Assembly (NCBI GenBank): GCA_964573295.1
Contig: CAZNJE010000011.1
Span: 1 to 64,000, forward strand
Source: CAYQJL01 sp964573295
GTDB lineage: Bacteria > Eisenbacteria > RBG-16-71-46 > CAIMUX01 > WJJG01
Length of the DNA stretch: 64,000 nt
Reading direction: 5' to 3'
Shown: piece after piece, positions 7,349 to 15,450 of the stretch
Position numbering within the stretch: the first letter of the stretch is position 1
How the letters are laid out: every line of letters begins with the position of its first letter
Program-made: the position numbers and the translations under genes
The notes under the pieces: model-generated
What the model saw: the letters and a program-made list of their open reading frames with translations, nothing else
Told to the model about the DNA's origin: nothing
Databases searched by the model: none

Positions 7349-7383
7349 GGGGAAACTGCAAAGCATAGCGGCGCAGTTTCCCC
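7349..7383. repeat. Perfect 11-bp stem hairpin
   Basis: GGGGAAACTGC (7349-7359) pairs exactly with GCAGTTTCCCC (7373-7383) around a 13-base loop. It lies just before sequence that looks like a group II intron 5' domain. Some group II introns (class C) insert after such stems. It could also be an ordinary terminator, but no T-run follows. Confidence 0.45.
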
Positions 7384-7389
7384 GGCCGT

Positions 7390-7510
7390 GTCCATCCGAC
7401 TTGTGTACGCCCGGCATGGGCGTGGACTCACGGGGTAAAAGTCCCCCGCAGGAGGACCACCGCCATCGATGAGGATGACGCCAACTGCTAGCTCAAGGCA
7501 AGGGCCTGCA
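7390..7510 (+). mobile_element. Possible group II intron domain I fragment
   Basis: The stretch contains CGCCCGGCATGGGCGTGG, then a GGGGTAAAAGTCCCCC hairpin, then CTCAAGGCAAGGGCC. These elements recall domain I of bacterial group II introns unlike the two at 2105 and 5029. No reverse transcriptase or 3' end follows. I recognise this from pattern memory only. Confidence 0.35.
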
Positions 7511-7918
7511 TGGATATGTTGAAGAATTCCCGCATTCAGTCGGGACAAGGACGGTCATGTATAGTCATGGAACTATTCAATCACCGGAACCCATTGTACG
7601 TGGCCTCTTTCAGCGTGCGCAAGGATTGGGGGCGCGTTTCCTTCTCGGTAATGTCTTAGGTGAGCAGAAGGTGCGTGGCATGAAGCTGGCTATGGGCTGG
7701 GGTGGTGTGTATCTGGATAAGATGCATGGTGAATATGAGATGTGTGGGGGGTTCCTGGATATCGCGTGGATATCCAATAGGTGGACATGTTCGGTGGGGG
7801 AGAGGCAGGGAGATCGGAAGCGCGGCTGATTCGCGCGTACACCGTGGCTGTCATTGACACCGGCTTGATGGTGTCACGTTTCTGCTCGACTCTGCTCGAC
7901 CTGCTGTGTCTGGGAATC
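7511..7918. other. No gene supported; contains a short perfect palindrome
   Basis: A 90-codon frame runs from 7557 to 7829 but matches nothing I know and has no good ribosome-binding site, so I do not call it. An inverted repeat GGATATC-N5-GATATCC is at 7757-7775. Its position between the intron-like fragment and the recombinase remnant would suit an old attachment or regulatory site, but nothing else supports that. Confidence 0.3.
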
Positions 7919-8979
7919 ATGCCGATGTCGAGCAACGAGGACAGCCCGAATGAGGAATGCGGTGCCTGGCTCCGTGAGAAGCGCATGGCACGGCAGCATC
8001 AGGTTCCGTTCATGGTCCGTTGGGTCCATGATTTCCTTCGACTCAGACAGCGCCGACCTGCGGAGGCCTGGCGAGACTCGCTGGAGGTCTTCCTCGAGGA
8101 TCTTTCGGAGGGAAGAGTCCCGGGTTGGCAGGTTCGGCAAGCAGGGGAGGCCGTGAGGCTTTACTGCGGACCCTTCGGGGGGTTGGGAGAAGACCCTTCC
8201 GCAGGCCGGTTCCGCTCAGCCGCGGGCCGGTGCTCCTCAGCCTCAGGCCCTTTCCGCCTCCGTCAAGTCCTTCCCGAGATGGAAAGACTGCTCGTGCTTA
8301 GACACTACGCCCCCAGCACCAGGCGATCCTATCTGCATTGGGCCGGACGTTATGTGAGTTTCTTGGGTCAGCGCACACGGACATGCCTACCTCGCGCGAG
8401 GTCCAGGCCTTCCTGAGTCATCTGGCCACCCGGGCGAAGGTGTCCGCTTCCACGCAAAACGTGGCTTTTGATGCCCTTCTCTTTCTGCACCGGCACATCT
8501 TGGCGAGGAGCTCGGGGACATGTCCGCCACCCTGCGGGCCCAGCGGGGGGCGAAGCTTCCAGTTGTGCTGACGGTGGACGAGGTTCGTGCCGTTTTCTCA
8601 CACTTGAGTGGCACGAGGAGGTTGTTGATGCTCGAGTTCATCTACGGAGGCGGATTGCGGTTGACGGAGTTGGTTCAGCTCAGGGTCAAGGACGTGGATT
8701 TCGACGCGGCGTCTGTCACTGTCCGTTCAGGCAAAGGAGACAAGGACCGCGTTACGCTTCTCCCTCACCGCCTTCATCTTCCCTTGAAGGCCCACTTGGA
8801 GAGAGTTCGACGATTGCATGCCCAGGATCTCGCGAACGGGGCCGGAGAGGCCCCTTTGCCTCATGATCCGGCGCAGTCAGGAGCTCATGGGACACAAGAG
8901 TGTGGAGACCACCATGGTGTACACGCACATCCTTGCCGCGGTGGGCCCTGGAATCAAGAGCCCCCTGGAGGAACTCTAG
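7919..8979 (+). pseudogene. Integron-type tyrosine recombinase remnant, frameshifted and deleted
   Basis: Pieces of one protein lie in order in different frames. They are an N-terminal region (AWLREKRMARQH, WQVRQAGEAVRLY), the core-binding domain (LRHYAPSTRRSYLHWAGRYV, then SREVQAFLSHLATRAKVSAS in another frame), and the catalytic start from 8520 (LPVVLTVDEVRAVFSHLSG, YGGGLRLTELVQLRVKDVD). The last piece, SQELMGHKSVETTMVYTHIL and GIKSPLEEL, ends with TAG at 8977. About 60 residues with the H-x-x-R box are missing between about 8865 and 8885. The VYTHIL...SPL tail resembles integron integrases. Frameshifts lie near 8375 and 8505. It is inactive as read. Confidence 0.75.
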
Positions 8980-9070
8980 CTCGGATGCATCCTGACCGGG
9001 AGCGGTACAGGGAACACCATCGGTGATGCTGGCAGAACCCGTATCGCATGCTCCCGCGGCACGGGTTCGC

Positions 9071-9106
9071 AGCACACAGAGCACACAGAACACACAGAGC
9101 ACAGAG
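9071..9106. repeat. 9-bp tandem repeat (GCACACAGA)
   Basis: About three and a half units of GCACACAGA lie in the gap between the recombinase remnant and the next lipoprotein gene. A second small repeat (GTAGACGGAGGGGCC, two copies) follows near 9145-9175. Both lie upstream of the chosen start at 9227 and are probably non-coding. Confidence 0.6.
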
Positions 9107-9226
9107 ATGAGGCTTTCGGGACCCACAGGCGTTAGAATGAGTGGCCGTAGACGGAGGGGCCGTAGACGGAGGGGCGGCAAGCGACAGGAGAGGCGCGTGA
9201 GTCTCACGAGCGGAGGGACAGCTGGC

Positions 9227-10591
9227 ATGCCGAAGGCGGCCATGGGCGCATTGCTGGTGGTACTCATCGGGCTGGGAACATGGATGGCAGGTTGCGAAGA
9301 TGAAGATGCTGCCAGGGCCGGGATTTGGATCCAGCATATCTCGGTGATCCCGCGCATCGTTGCGCCGGGTGACTCCGCCCAGGCCTGTGTGTTGGCCGAA
9401 GAGGCCGACGGTCGTTCTCTCGACGTGCGCTGGCAGGCGGCAGCGGGAGGATTTGCCGGGGGCGACAGTGGCGCGTGCGTGACCTGGGTGGCTCCCCAGA
9501 CCACGGGCATCTACCGGTTGTGGGTGTGGATGTCCGATGGCGCCCATGAGGCATCCGATTCGGTCCAGGTAGAGGTGGCCTCCCGGGGACCGCAGCTGAC
9601 GGTGACCCCGACCGAACTCGAGTTCGGCGCCCAGGACACCCTTAGGCTCATCCTCGTGCGCAACGAGGGCGCCCGCACCCTGGACTGGAGCGTCTCGGCC
9701 GGCGAGAGCTTCACAATCGTCTCACCCTCGCGGGGTCTTAGCCGTCAGGGTGCTCCAGTGCCCGACACAATCCGCGTGTCGATCGATCGCGCCGGCCTTG
9801 ATGCCGGTGCCTATGTCGACACCGTGCGGATCGGCTCGAACGGCGGCAGAGCGGCCATCCCGATCTCGCTCGAGGTTTCGGGGACACCGGTCTGGTCCTA
9901 CACGATCGTTGATTCCTTCCCCCACGACCGTAGCGCGTTCACCCAGGGGCTCGCGGTGCGCGACGGCATCCTCTACGAAGGCACCGGTCGCTACGGGACC
10001 TCCTACGTCCGCGCGCTGGAACTCGAGACCGGGCGCCTGCTGCGCTCGAAGAAGCTTCGCGGAAGCTACTTCGGTGAGGGCATCGCCCTGGTGGAGAGTC
10101 TGCTCTACCAGCTCACGCTGAATGCCGAACTCGCGATGGTCTACGAGGAGTCGAGCTTCGAGCGGCTCTACACGGTTTCCTACAGCTCGGAAGGGTGGGG
10201 GTTGGCCTACGATCCCGGCGGCGACCGCCTCGTTCGCAGCGATGGCAGCGAGAGGATCTACTTCCATGACCCTGCCTCCTTCGAACCGCTGGGGCAGGTC
10301 GACGTCTATGACGGTGATGATCCTGTCTGGCGCCTCAATGAGCTGGAGGTGATCGGAGGCGTGCTGTTCGCCAACGTCTGGAAGACCGATCGTCTGGCCC
10401 GCATCGATCTCGAGACCGGCCAGGTGCTGAGCTGGGTGGACCTGACCGGTCTGGAGGCCTTGGCCGACTATGGTAGCCGGATCGATGTCCTGAACGGGAT
10501 CGCCTACGACGAGGCGAGCGGCCGGCTGTTCGTGACCGGCAAGTTGTGGCCCGTGCTGTTCGAGATCGAGCTGATCGAGCCGCAGGAGTAG
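9227..10591 (+). CDS. Lipoprotein with C-terminal glutaminyl-peptide cyclotransferase domain
   Basis: I start at the ATG at 9227 because CGGAGGG lies ten bases upstream and because it gives a clean lipoprotein signal (hydrophobic ALLVVLIGLG, lipobox MAGC). The 454-residue protein then has Ig-like or BACON-like beta modules (residues about 35-215). From about residue 220 it has the plant/bacterial-type glutamine cyclotransferase propeller (PF05096): FTQGLAVRDGILYEGTG, GEGIALVESLLYQLT, WGLAYDPGGDRL and LNELEVIGGVLFANVW. Such enzymes convert N-terminal glutamine to pyroglutamate. Here it is predicted to act at the outer face of the cell. No operon partner is evident. Confidence 0.8.
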   Translation: MPKAAMGALLVVLIGLGTWMAGCEDEDAARAGIWIQHISVIPRIVAPGDSAQACVLAEEADGRSLDVRWQAAAGGFAGGDSGACVTWVAPQTTGIYRLWVWMSDGAHEASDSVQVEVASRGPQLTVTPTELEFGAQDTLRLILVRNEGARTLDWSVSAGESFTIVSPSRGLSRQGAPVPDTIRVSIDRAGLDAGAYVDTVRIGSNGGRAAIPISLEVSGTPVWSYTIVDSFPHDRSAFTQGLAVRDGILYEGTGRYGTSYVRALELETGRLLRSKKLRGSYFGEGIALVESLLYQLTLNAELAMVYEESSFERLYTVSYSSEGWGLAYDPGGDRLVRSDGSERIYFHDPASFEPLGQVDVYDGDDPVWRLNELEVIGGVLFANVWKTDRLARIDLETGQVLSWVDLTGLEALADYGSRIDVLNGIAYDEASGRLFVTGKLWPVLFEIELIEPQE

Positions 10592-10806
10592 GCAGCGGCA
10601 GATGCCCGCCGCCCGCGTCTCGTGGCGCCCGTCACCCGCCTCTCATGTCACGCGCCACGTGGGTCTGGTGCCGCCCGTCATCCGCGTCTCATATCAGGCG
10701 CCAGGCGGGTTCCCCGTCCCGCCCCGTCCCCTCCGCACCTGCAGGTGATGTGGTACCCTTGTAGAGGATCGAAGGCCAATCGATGGCCATAAGGGGAGGA
10801 AGAGCA

Positions 10807-13800
10807 GTGACGAGACACACAAGGGCCAGCTTGCCGGCCGCAGGATGCGGCTCTCTTTTCAGGGCGTTTCTGATTCTGGTGAGTATCGCATCGGTGAGCA
10901 CTGCGTTGGCGACGACGGCGGCGGCGAGTCCTGCGTCGGCGACCACGACCTCGGTGAACATCACGTCGGCGAGGACCACGCCGGCAACTGCCGCGTCGCC
11001 AAGCGTCGCGGGCCGCCAGCCCGATGATTCGTGGAGCACCTATCCGGGTGAGCCGCGCGCGGTGCGCGTGGAGCCGGTGACGCCGGTCGAGGCCGAAGAG
11101 CTTTCCCGAAGTGGGTTCGACGTCAGCTTCCGGGGAGACACCTACGCCGAGATGCTGCTGCGCGAGGGCGAGTGGGATCGTCTGACCGAGCGCGGCTACA
11201 CCGTGACTGCCCTCGAGCGCGATCTGTTTGCCGGCGCCCGCGCGCGCACCCGAGAAGGCAACCTGGATCCGCAGTACAGCACCTATGCCGAGATGCTCGC
11301 CGCGCTGGAGGACCTGGCGTTCAACTACCCGAGCATCTGTCGCATCTACGATATCGGCGATGCGGAGAGCAAGGACTACACCTGGAACAACTACAATCAG
11401 CAGTACGACCTCTGGGCCGTGCGGATTTCCGACAACCCGGACTTCGAGGAGGCCGAGCCCACGATCGTCTATGACGGCCGTCACCACGCTCGCGAGCCGG
11501 TGACCACGGAGATGGTGCTGGCTGTCGCGCGGCACTTCTGTGAGAACTACGGCGCCGATCCGGTCATCACCGAGCTCGTCAACACCACCGAGATCTGGTG
11601 CGTCCCCATGGTCAATCCTGACGGTCACCAATGGGTGGAGGATATCGATCCCTGGTGGCGCAAGACGCTCTACGACCACGACCAGGACCACCACGTCGAC
11701 GACTACGAGGGCATCGATCCGAACCGCAACTACGATTGGCACTGGGATCCCGGCTACTGGAGTGACCAGACCTACGGCGGGCCCTACCCGTTCCGGGCGC
11801 CCGAAGTGGCGGCGATGCGGGACTTGCACAACGCCCACCGGCCCGCAATCAATCCGTCCTACCACAGCTACGGCGAAGTCGTGCTCTACCCCTTTGGTTA
11901 CGGCGTGCCGGGTGAGCCGGCGGTCATCGAGGTCGCGAGCGAGTATGCCAGCCTCATCGGTTACGCCCCCGAGCAGTCGACGACCGCCCATGGGTCCTCG
12001 AAGGACTGGCTCTACGGAACGGTGGGCACCGCCTCCTTCACAGTCGAGACCGCGACCACCTTCATTCCCAGCGGCCCGACCATGGAGGCGATCGTCCAGC
12101 AGCTCCTCCCCGGCAGCCTCTGGCTCACCGAACGGCTGTGGGGTCCCTCGATCCAGGGCACGGTGACCGACTCGATCACCGGCATCCCGCTGGAGGCGTC
12201 GATTCACATCCCCGAGATCATGGGCGTCTACGGCGGCGGCGAGCTGTGGGACATGCTGACCGAGGCGGCGAGCGGCTACTTCTGCCGCATGTGCACCGAC
12301 ACGCCGCAGGACCTGACCCTGGAGGTGAGCGCCGAGGGCTACTTCGCGAAATCGATCCCGGTGACCACGAGCGGAGACGAGGCCACGGTACTGGCGATCG
12401 AGCTCGTGTCCGAGTCCTTCGACCGCGGCTTCGTGCAGGGAACGGTGACGAACGAGACCGCCGGCGGCACGCCCGTGCCGGGGGCCACCGTCGAGGTGAT
12501 CGGCGCGGGCGCATCCCTGGAGACCCGCCCCGACGGCACCTACAGCGGCTACGTGCAGCCGGGCACCTTCCAGCTCACGGTCGTGCACGAGAGCTTCGCT
12601 CCGGACACATCCGGGTTCGTCCTGATCGAGGTGGGTGAGATCACGACCGTGGATTTCTCGCTGACAGATATCGCCGGACCCGAGATCACGAACACGACCG
12701 AGCTCCAGGGTACGGACGATGAGGTCGGCCCTTATCTCGTCGAGTCCACGATCACGGACATGAGCGGCTTGGCCGGCCAGACCCTCAACTACCGGGCCAT
12801 CGGCCAATCCTGGCAGTCGGTCCCCATGACCGCGGACGGGCCGGACCGATTCGAGGCCGGGATTCCCGGGCAGCCGCACGGCACGATGGTCTACTACTAC
12901 GTCGAGGCGGCCGATGAGGGTGGGAATGTGAGCACCGATCCGGCCGGGGCGCCCGGGGTGGTCTACTCGTTCTATGTCGCACCGTTTGTCGAGGGCTTCG
13001 CCGACGACATGGAGGGCACACTCGAGGACTGGAGCCACTACGTCGTCACCAGCGGGTTCAATGACCAGTGGCATGCCTCCACTGCCCGCAATCACAGCCT
13101 CCCGGGCACGACGAGCTGGAAATGCGGCAGCACCGCCGCGGGCGACTACGCCGGCCTGCTGGATGCCGCGCTGGAGACGCCGCCGGTCACGTTGGGAGAA
13201 TATGGTCGCATGAGCTTCTGGTACTGGATCGACGCCGAGGAATCGGGGTCCTATCCGGACCAGGCCTATGACGGCGGACTGATCGAGCTTTCGGTCGATG
13301 GCGTTACCTGGACCCAGGTCGCGCCGGAGCAAGGCTACACCCACGTCATCCGCGCCGGGGCCGGCGGGCCGTTCGCGCCCGGTACGCCCGTCTTCTCTGG
13401 ATCCTCGAGCATGTGGCAGCAGGTGCAGGTGGACCTGTCGGCCTACGCCGGCGAGGATGTGCGCGTGCGCTTCCGCTTCGGCAGCGACAGCAACACCGGC
13501 GGCGAGGGCTGGTATCTCGACGACCTCGTGATCGAGTCGATGGACGTGCCCTCGGCGGCGCCGGAGGAGGCCGGGGATCGGGTGGACGCGAACGCGCCGT
13601 TGCATGCGCTCACGATGCGCGTCGTCCCGAACCCGGCGCGGCCGTCGCTGACGACCAGGGTGGATTACGCGCTGTCGATGCCGGCCGAGATTCGACTGCA
13701 AATCCTCGATCTGAGCGGACGGGTGGTGCGGTCGATCGAGGCGGGCGGGAAAGAGGCCAGCGGCCACCTTTCCTGGAGTGGCACGGACCGGCTGGGCCGC

Positions 13801-13884
13801 CCGGTGCCGGCGGGCGTCTATTTCCTGCGCCTTCAGTCCGGGGAGAGCATCCTCGCCCAGCGCCGCGCGATCCGGCTGCGGTAG
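10807..13884 (+). CDS. Secreted M14 zinc carboxypeptidase with sorting domain
   Basis: The start is a GTG at 10807 with GGGGAGGA six bases upstream; it gives a signal peptide of about 45 residues rich in Ala and Thr. The M14 domain spans about residues 150-445. The zinc ligands are in GRHHAREP (H-x-x-E) and YHSYGEVVLYPF, with substrate-binding NPDG and DPNRNYDW, and the catalytic Glu is in FTVETATTF. Two carboxypeptidase regulatory-like beta domains follow (GTVTDSITGIPLEASI and GTVTNETAGGTPVPGATVEV). Next comes a MAM/immune-inhibitor-like domain (GFADDMEG to GWYLDDLVIES), and last a FlgD-like sorting domain (GRVVRSIEAGG, PVPAGVYFLRLQSG). The 1,025 residues and the tail imply export across the outer membrane. 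Confidence 0.9.
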   Translation: MTRHTRASLPAAGCGSLFRAFLILVSIASVSTALATTAAASPASATTTSVNITSARTTPATAASPSVAGRQPDDSWSTYPGEPRAVRVEPVTPVEAEELSRSGFDVSFRGDTYAEMLLREGEWDRLTERGYTVTALERDLFAGARARTREGNLDPQYSTYAEMLAALEDLAFNYPSICRIYDIGDAESKDYTWNNYNQQYDLWAVRISDNPDFEEAEPTIVYDGRHHAREPVTTEMVLAVARHFCENYGADPVITELVNTTEIWCVPMVNPDGHQWVEDIDPWWRKTLYDHDQDHHVDDYEGIDPNRNYDWHWDPGYWSDQTYGGPYPFRAPEVAAMRDLHNAHRPAINPSYHSYGEVVLYPFGYGVPGEPAVIEVASEYASLIGYAPEQSTTAHGSSKDWLYGTVGTASFTVETATTFIPSGPTMEAIVQQLLPGSLWLTERLWGPSIQGTVTDSITGIPLEASIHIPEIMGVYGGGELWDMLTEAASGYFCRMCTDTPQDLTLEVSAEGYFAKSIPVTTSGDEATVLAIELVSESFDRGFVQGTVTNETAGGTPVPGATVEVIGAGASLETRPDGTYSGYVQPGTFQLTVVHESFAPDTSGFVLIEVGEITTVDFSLTDIAGPEITNTTELQGTDDEVGPYLVESTITDMSGLAGQTLNYRAIGQSWQSVPMTADGPDRFEAGIPGQPHGTMVYYYVEAADEGGNVSTDPAGAPGVVYSFYVAPFVEGFADDMEGTLEDWSHYVVTSGFNDQWHASTARNHSLPGTTSWKCGSTAAGDYAGLLDAALETPPVTLGEYGRMSFWYWIDAEESGSYPDQAYDGGLIELSVDGVTWTQVAPEQGYTHVIRAGAGGPFAPGTPVFSGSSSMWQQVQVDLSAYAGEDVRVRFRFGSDSNTGGEGWYLDDLVIESMDVPSAAPEEAGDRVDANAPLHALTMRVVPNPARPSLTTRVDYALSMPAEIRLQILDLSGRVVRSIEAGGKEASGHLSWSGTDRLGRPVPAGVYFLRLQSGESILAQRRAIRLR

Positions 13885-13903
13885 GCGGCGGGAGCCCTGA
13901 TCC

Positions 13904-14587
13904 GTGATGCCCAAAGGACTGCGGTTTGCGCTGATGGCGATGGCTCCCTACATGGCCGTCGCCATCGGCTTGTATGGACTGCATAGCGCGTGGGTGGCCA
14001 TCCTGGCCTACCACGCGCAGATCCTCTTCTGGGCGTGGGAGAGTCGGCGCGGCCCGGCCGATCTCGTGGGCGCGCTCAAGAAGGGCTGGTCGGCGCCCCT
14101 GCTGCTGGCACTGGGGATTCCTGGTGTGCTTCTCGGTCCAGCCCTCTGGGTGCTGCTGGAGGTCGCCTTGCGCGAGGGGCTGGTGCTCGGGAACTGGCTC
14201 GAACGCTACGGCCTCTCGGGCAGCGGATGGCTGCTCTTCGTGTTCTACTACGGCCTGCTCCATCCCTGCCTGGAACAGATCCACTGGGACCGGCTCCGCC
14301 GAGACCGGCGCGGCCACGACCCGCTTGCGCGCCACCGGCCTCGCCTCCACTGGCCCCAGCGCGCGGCCTGGGCGCATGCGCTTTTCGCCGGCTATCACGT
14401 CCTGGTGCTAGTGCTCCTGCTTAGGCCGGTCTGGGTGGCGGTGAGCTTCGCGGTCCTTCTGGCCATTGCGGTCGCCTGGTCGCGGGTGCGCGAGCACCTC
14501 GGCGGTCTGGCAGTTGTGGCCGCGTCCCACACGATCGCCGACGCGGTGCTGATGGCGGCCGTCTATCTCGTGGCGGGACGGCTCTAG
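13904..14587 (+). CDS. CPBP-like intramembrane protease family protein
   Basis: The protein has about 227 residues and six or so hydrophobic helices. Three short motifs appear in the order seen in CPBP (CAAX protease/bacteriocin-processing) proteins: an acidic helix LEQIHWDRLRR in place of EExxxR, then ALFAGYHVL (F-x3-H), then ASHTIADAV (H-x3-D). The first motif has one Glu rather than two, so activity is uncertain. The start is GTG at 13904 or ATG at 13907. It begins 20 bp after the carboxypeptidase gene and may be co-transcribed. Confidence 0.6.
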   Translation: MMPKGLRFALMAMAPYMAVAIGLYGLHSAWVAILAYHAQILFWAWESRRGPADLVGALKKGWSAPLLLALGIPGVLLGPALWVLLEVALREGLVLGNWLERYGLSGSGWLLFVFYYGLLHPCLEQIHWDRLRRDRRGHDPLARHRPRLHWPQRAAWAHALFAGYHVLVLVLLLRPVWVAVSFAVLLAIAVAWSRVREHLGGLAVVAASHTIADAVLMAAVYLVAGRL

Positions 14588-14616
14588 CCGGTCGACGTAG
14601 CAGACCGACGGCCTGC

Positions 14617-15189
14617 GAATGGTATCTTCACGATGGGACCTTCGAGAACGGATACGCTTGGGGCTATGGTGGCGTCGAGCCGCCCTACTACGGAGCATTC
14701 GGGGAGAGTTTCTTGCATGGGGCTGGCACCATCGAATGCGCATCGCTCTGGTTGACGGGGACCGGGTGTTACATAGCGGGCACTTGCGACGTGTATCTGT
14801 GGGAAGGTGGCGTCAGCCAAGCCCCCGGTGCGGTGCTCATGGTCACGACGGATATCGATCCCGGCATGCCCGCGATGTGGCCCGATGTGAGCCAGCATGA
14901 CATCGACCTCCCCGACTTCGCCTTCTCCGGGGGCGAGTTCACGGTTGGGTATTGGGGTAACTGGCCGGGGATGTTCTGGATCTGGTTCGTCGGGGCCGAC
15001 CTGGATGGGCCGGGAGGTCATTCCTGGACATGCCTGTCTCCCGGATCCAGCTACGGAACCGGCTGGGTAGATCCCGAGGTCGTGTGGGGTCCCACGCAGT
15101 CCCTGGGTCTCGGGTTCTACTACGGCGACGCGGTGCCGGTCGAAAGCCCGACCTGGGGCAGGCTGAGAGCACTCTTCCGCCCGCGATAG
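14617..15189 (+). pseudogene. Secreted-protein fragment lacking its signal peptide
   Basis: The frame reads EWYLHDGTFENGYAWGYGG at once after the preceding gene and continues through PPYYGAFGESF, VYLWEGGVSQAPGAVL, VGYWGNWPGMFWIW and WGPTQSLGLGFYYGD. Proteins of this type are common in Eisenbacteria-like genomes and normally have an export signal and longer N-terminus. Here no start codon or signal lies upstream in frame; the frame runs back into the CPBP gene in another register. A start at the internal TTG (14713) is possible but would give a cytoplasmic fragment. I read it as a 5'-deleted gene. Confidence 0.5.
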
Positions 15190-15354
15190 CCAGGGTCGGT
15201 CACGCGTGCACTGAGGCAAGGGGTGGTGCCCCCGTGCGGCGGGCCGCTCGGCTCGGTGACCCGGACAGGGTCGACCTCGGGGGCTCCGCCCCCGCCCTGC
15301 CAGGAGTCGTTTTCCCCCCCCCTCCATCACCTGTCCGCGCGTACGCTAGTATGC

Positions 15355-15360
15355 TATAAT
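15355..15360 (+). promoter_or_regulatory. Candidate -10 box upstream of the M1 aminopeptidase gene
   Basis: A perfect TATAAT stands out in this GC-rich sequence, 91 bp before the aminopeptidase start. The hexamer 18 bp upstream (CTGTCC) is a poor -35. A GGGGGC-TCC-GCCCCC hairpin lies just upstream near 15279-15293 and may end transcription from the left. Confidence 0.4.
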
Positions 15361-15450
15361 GAATAGATCGGCTTCTGTACGGCACCCCCCGACAGACCCA
15401 GAAGGACGACGGCCCACCGAGCGCCGCCGCCCCTATTTCAAGGAGGTATC

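Noticed and set aside
7757..7775. attC or attI site near the recombinase remnant
   Set aside because: Only a plain palindrome is present; the paired R/L boxes of an attC site could not be seen.
7557..7829. 90-codon frame beginning MYSHGTIQSPEP
   Set aside because: No recognisable family, weak start context, lies between mobile-element relics.
10678..13914. Open frame of more than 1,000 codons on the minus strand opposite the M14 carboxypeptidase
   Set aside because: It is the antisense shadow of a well-supported gene in GC-rich DNA; its peptide is Arg/His/Gly-rich with no known motif.
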